From contig NZ_CP109592.1 of assembly GCF_036250675.1 (NCBI RefSeq), positions 5,084,001-5,148,000 of the forward strand: 64,000 nt of DNA. The letters run 5' to 3'. The stretch is from Streptomyces sp. NBC_01689. GTDB lineage: Bacteria; Actinomycetota; Actinomycetes; Streptomycetales; Streptomycetaceae. Position 1 is the stretch's first letter, and every line of letters starts with the position of its first letter. Below, in pieces: positions 63,207-64,000 of the stretch. Position numbers and translations under genes: made by a program. The notes below the pieces were generated by a model. It made no database searches. It was not told where the DNA came from and was given only the letters and a program-made list of their open reading frames with translations.

Positions 63207-64000
63207 CCACGCTCAACATCGACCACGTCTCCCGCTGGTTCGGCAACGTGGTGGCGGTCAACGACATCACGATGACGATCGGTCCCGGAGTCACCGGCCT
63301 GCTCGGCCCGAACGGCGCCGGGAAGTCCACCCTCATCAACATGATGGGCGGCTTCCTCGCCCCCTCCACGGGCACCGTCACCCTCGACGGCCGGCAGGTC
63401 TGGCGCAACGAGGAGATCTACAAGCACATCGGCATCGTCCCCGAGCGTGAGGCGATGTACGACTTCCTCACCGGCCGCGAGTTCGTCGTCGCCAACGCCG
63501 AACTGCACGGACTCGGTGCGAAGGCCGCCCAACGGGCCCTCGCCACCGTCGAGATGGAGTACGCGCAGGACCGCAGGATCTCGACGTACTCCAAGGGCAT
63601 GCGGCAGCGCGTGAAGATGGCCTCCGCCCTCGTCCACGAACCGTCCCTGCTGCTGCTCGACGAGCCCTTCAACGGCATGGATCCCCGCCAGCGCATGCAG
63701 CTCATGGACCTGCTGCGCCGCATGGGCGACGAGGGCCGCACGGTGCTGTTCTCGTCGCACATCCTGGAGGAGGTCGAGCAGCTCGCCGCGCACATCGAGG
63801 TGATCGTCGCCGGCCGGCACGCGGCGAGCGGTGACTTCCGGCGCATCCGCCGGCTGATGACCGACCGCCCGCACCGCTACCTCGTCCGCTCCAGTGACGA
63901 CCGGGCGCTGGCCGCCGCGCTGATCGCCGACCCGTCGACCTCGGGCATCGAAGTGGATCTCGCCGAGGGCGCGTTGCGCGTCCAGGCGGTCGACTTCGGG
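63203..64000 (+). CDS. ABC transporter ATP-binding protein, 3' end beyond window
   Basis: 266 residues are visible. Walker A is GPNGAGKST (K41), signature YSKGMRQRVKMASAL, Walker B LLLDEPFNGMDP, and the H-loop is in LFSSHILEE. GTG 63203 overlaps the permease stop by 4 nt (GTGA). It is a second ATPase in the same operon, most likely serving another permease downstream, outside the window. Confidence 0.9.
   Translation, partial: MTTLNIDHVSRWFGNVVAVNDITMTIGPGVTGLLGPNGAGKSTLINMMGGFLAPSTGTVTLDGRQVWRNEEIYKHIGIVPEREAMYDFLTGREFVVANAELHGLGAKAAQRALATVEMEYAQDRRISTYSKGMRQRVKMASALVHEPSLLLLDEPFNGMDPRQRMQLMDLLRRMGDEGRTVLFSSHILEEVEQLAAHIEVIVAGRHAASGDFRRIRRLMTDRPHRYLVRSSDDRALAAALIADPSTSGIEVDLAEGALRVQAVDFG

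Overview
The window is chromosomal DNA of a Streptomyces or close relative. Support comes from very high GC with strong GC bias at third codon positions, many GTG and TTG starts, ssgR/ssgA sporulation genes, a Rex-type operator before cydABCD, and repeated copies of the Streptomyces parS sequence GTTTCACGTGAAAC. From memory, gene order matches the S. coelicolor stretch from about SCO3895 to SCO3957, on one side of oriC; this was not checked against a database. I saw no rRNA, tRNA, CRISPR array, insertion sequence, prophage or integrase.

Layout. 1-6.8 kb: DUF6049 secreted protein (cut by the left edge), CCA-adding enzyme, LppU/SCO3897-type membrane protein, MFS permease, and a padR-ino1 pair behind a perfect 23-bp operator. 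7-14.4 kb: cell-envelope genes (bifunctional class A PBP, GT87 mannosyltransferase-like protein, FemX aminoacyltransferase with an alanine-racemase-like partner). 14.7-20 kb: rpsF-ssb-rpsR-rplI, a triple parS cluster, a MATE exporter, and dnaB behind a cluster of DnaA boxes. 20-32.8 kb: accessory metabolism and regulation (serine hydrolase, two GNATs, MarR/MFS pair, HbpS-like protein, HAD phosphatase, globin-reductase, Nudix, LysR, and a holin-like/ptpA/cystathionine-lyase operon). 33-36 kb: ssgR, ssgA and a YibE/F membrane protein. 36-43.4 kb: TPP riboswitch with thiC, a TerD-VWA fusion, a membrane protein, a PPP-family phosphatase and a LacI regulator. 43.9-53 kb: HisC-type aminotransferase, cydA-cydB-cydCD under a Rex operator, and a DosS-like two-GAF sensor kinase. 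53-64 kb: M23 peptidase, HAD phosphatase, F420-type oxidoreductase, KptA, MerR, a coupled M24/hydrolase-SDR/Arg-rich operon, and an ABC exporter operon cut by the right edge.

The most distinctive layer is not coding. There are nine perfect and two degenerate parS sites. Some form symmetric clusters, one sits inside a 32-bp perfect palindrome, one overlaps the cydCD start codon, and one degenerate copy forms the arm of the thiC TPP riboswitch. Two DnaA-box clusters (before dnaB, and between kptA and merR) plus isolated perfect boxes add a second replication-linked layer. The segment looks like part of the origin-proximal ParB-loading and DnaA-binding domain, superimposed on housekeeping operons.
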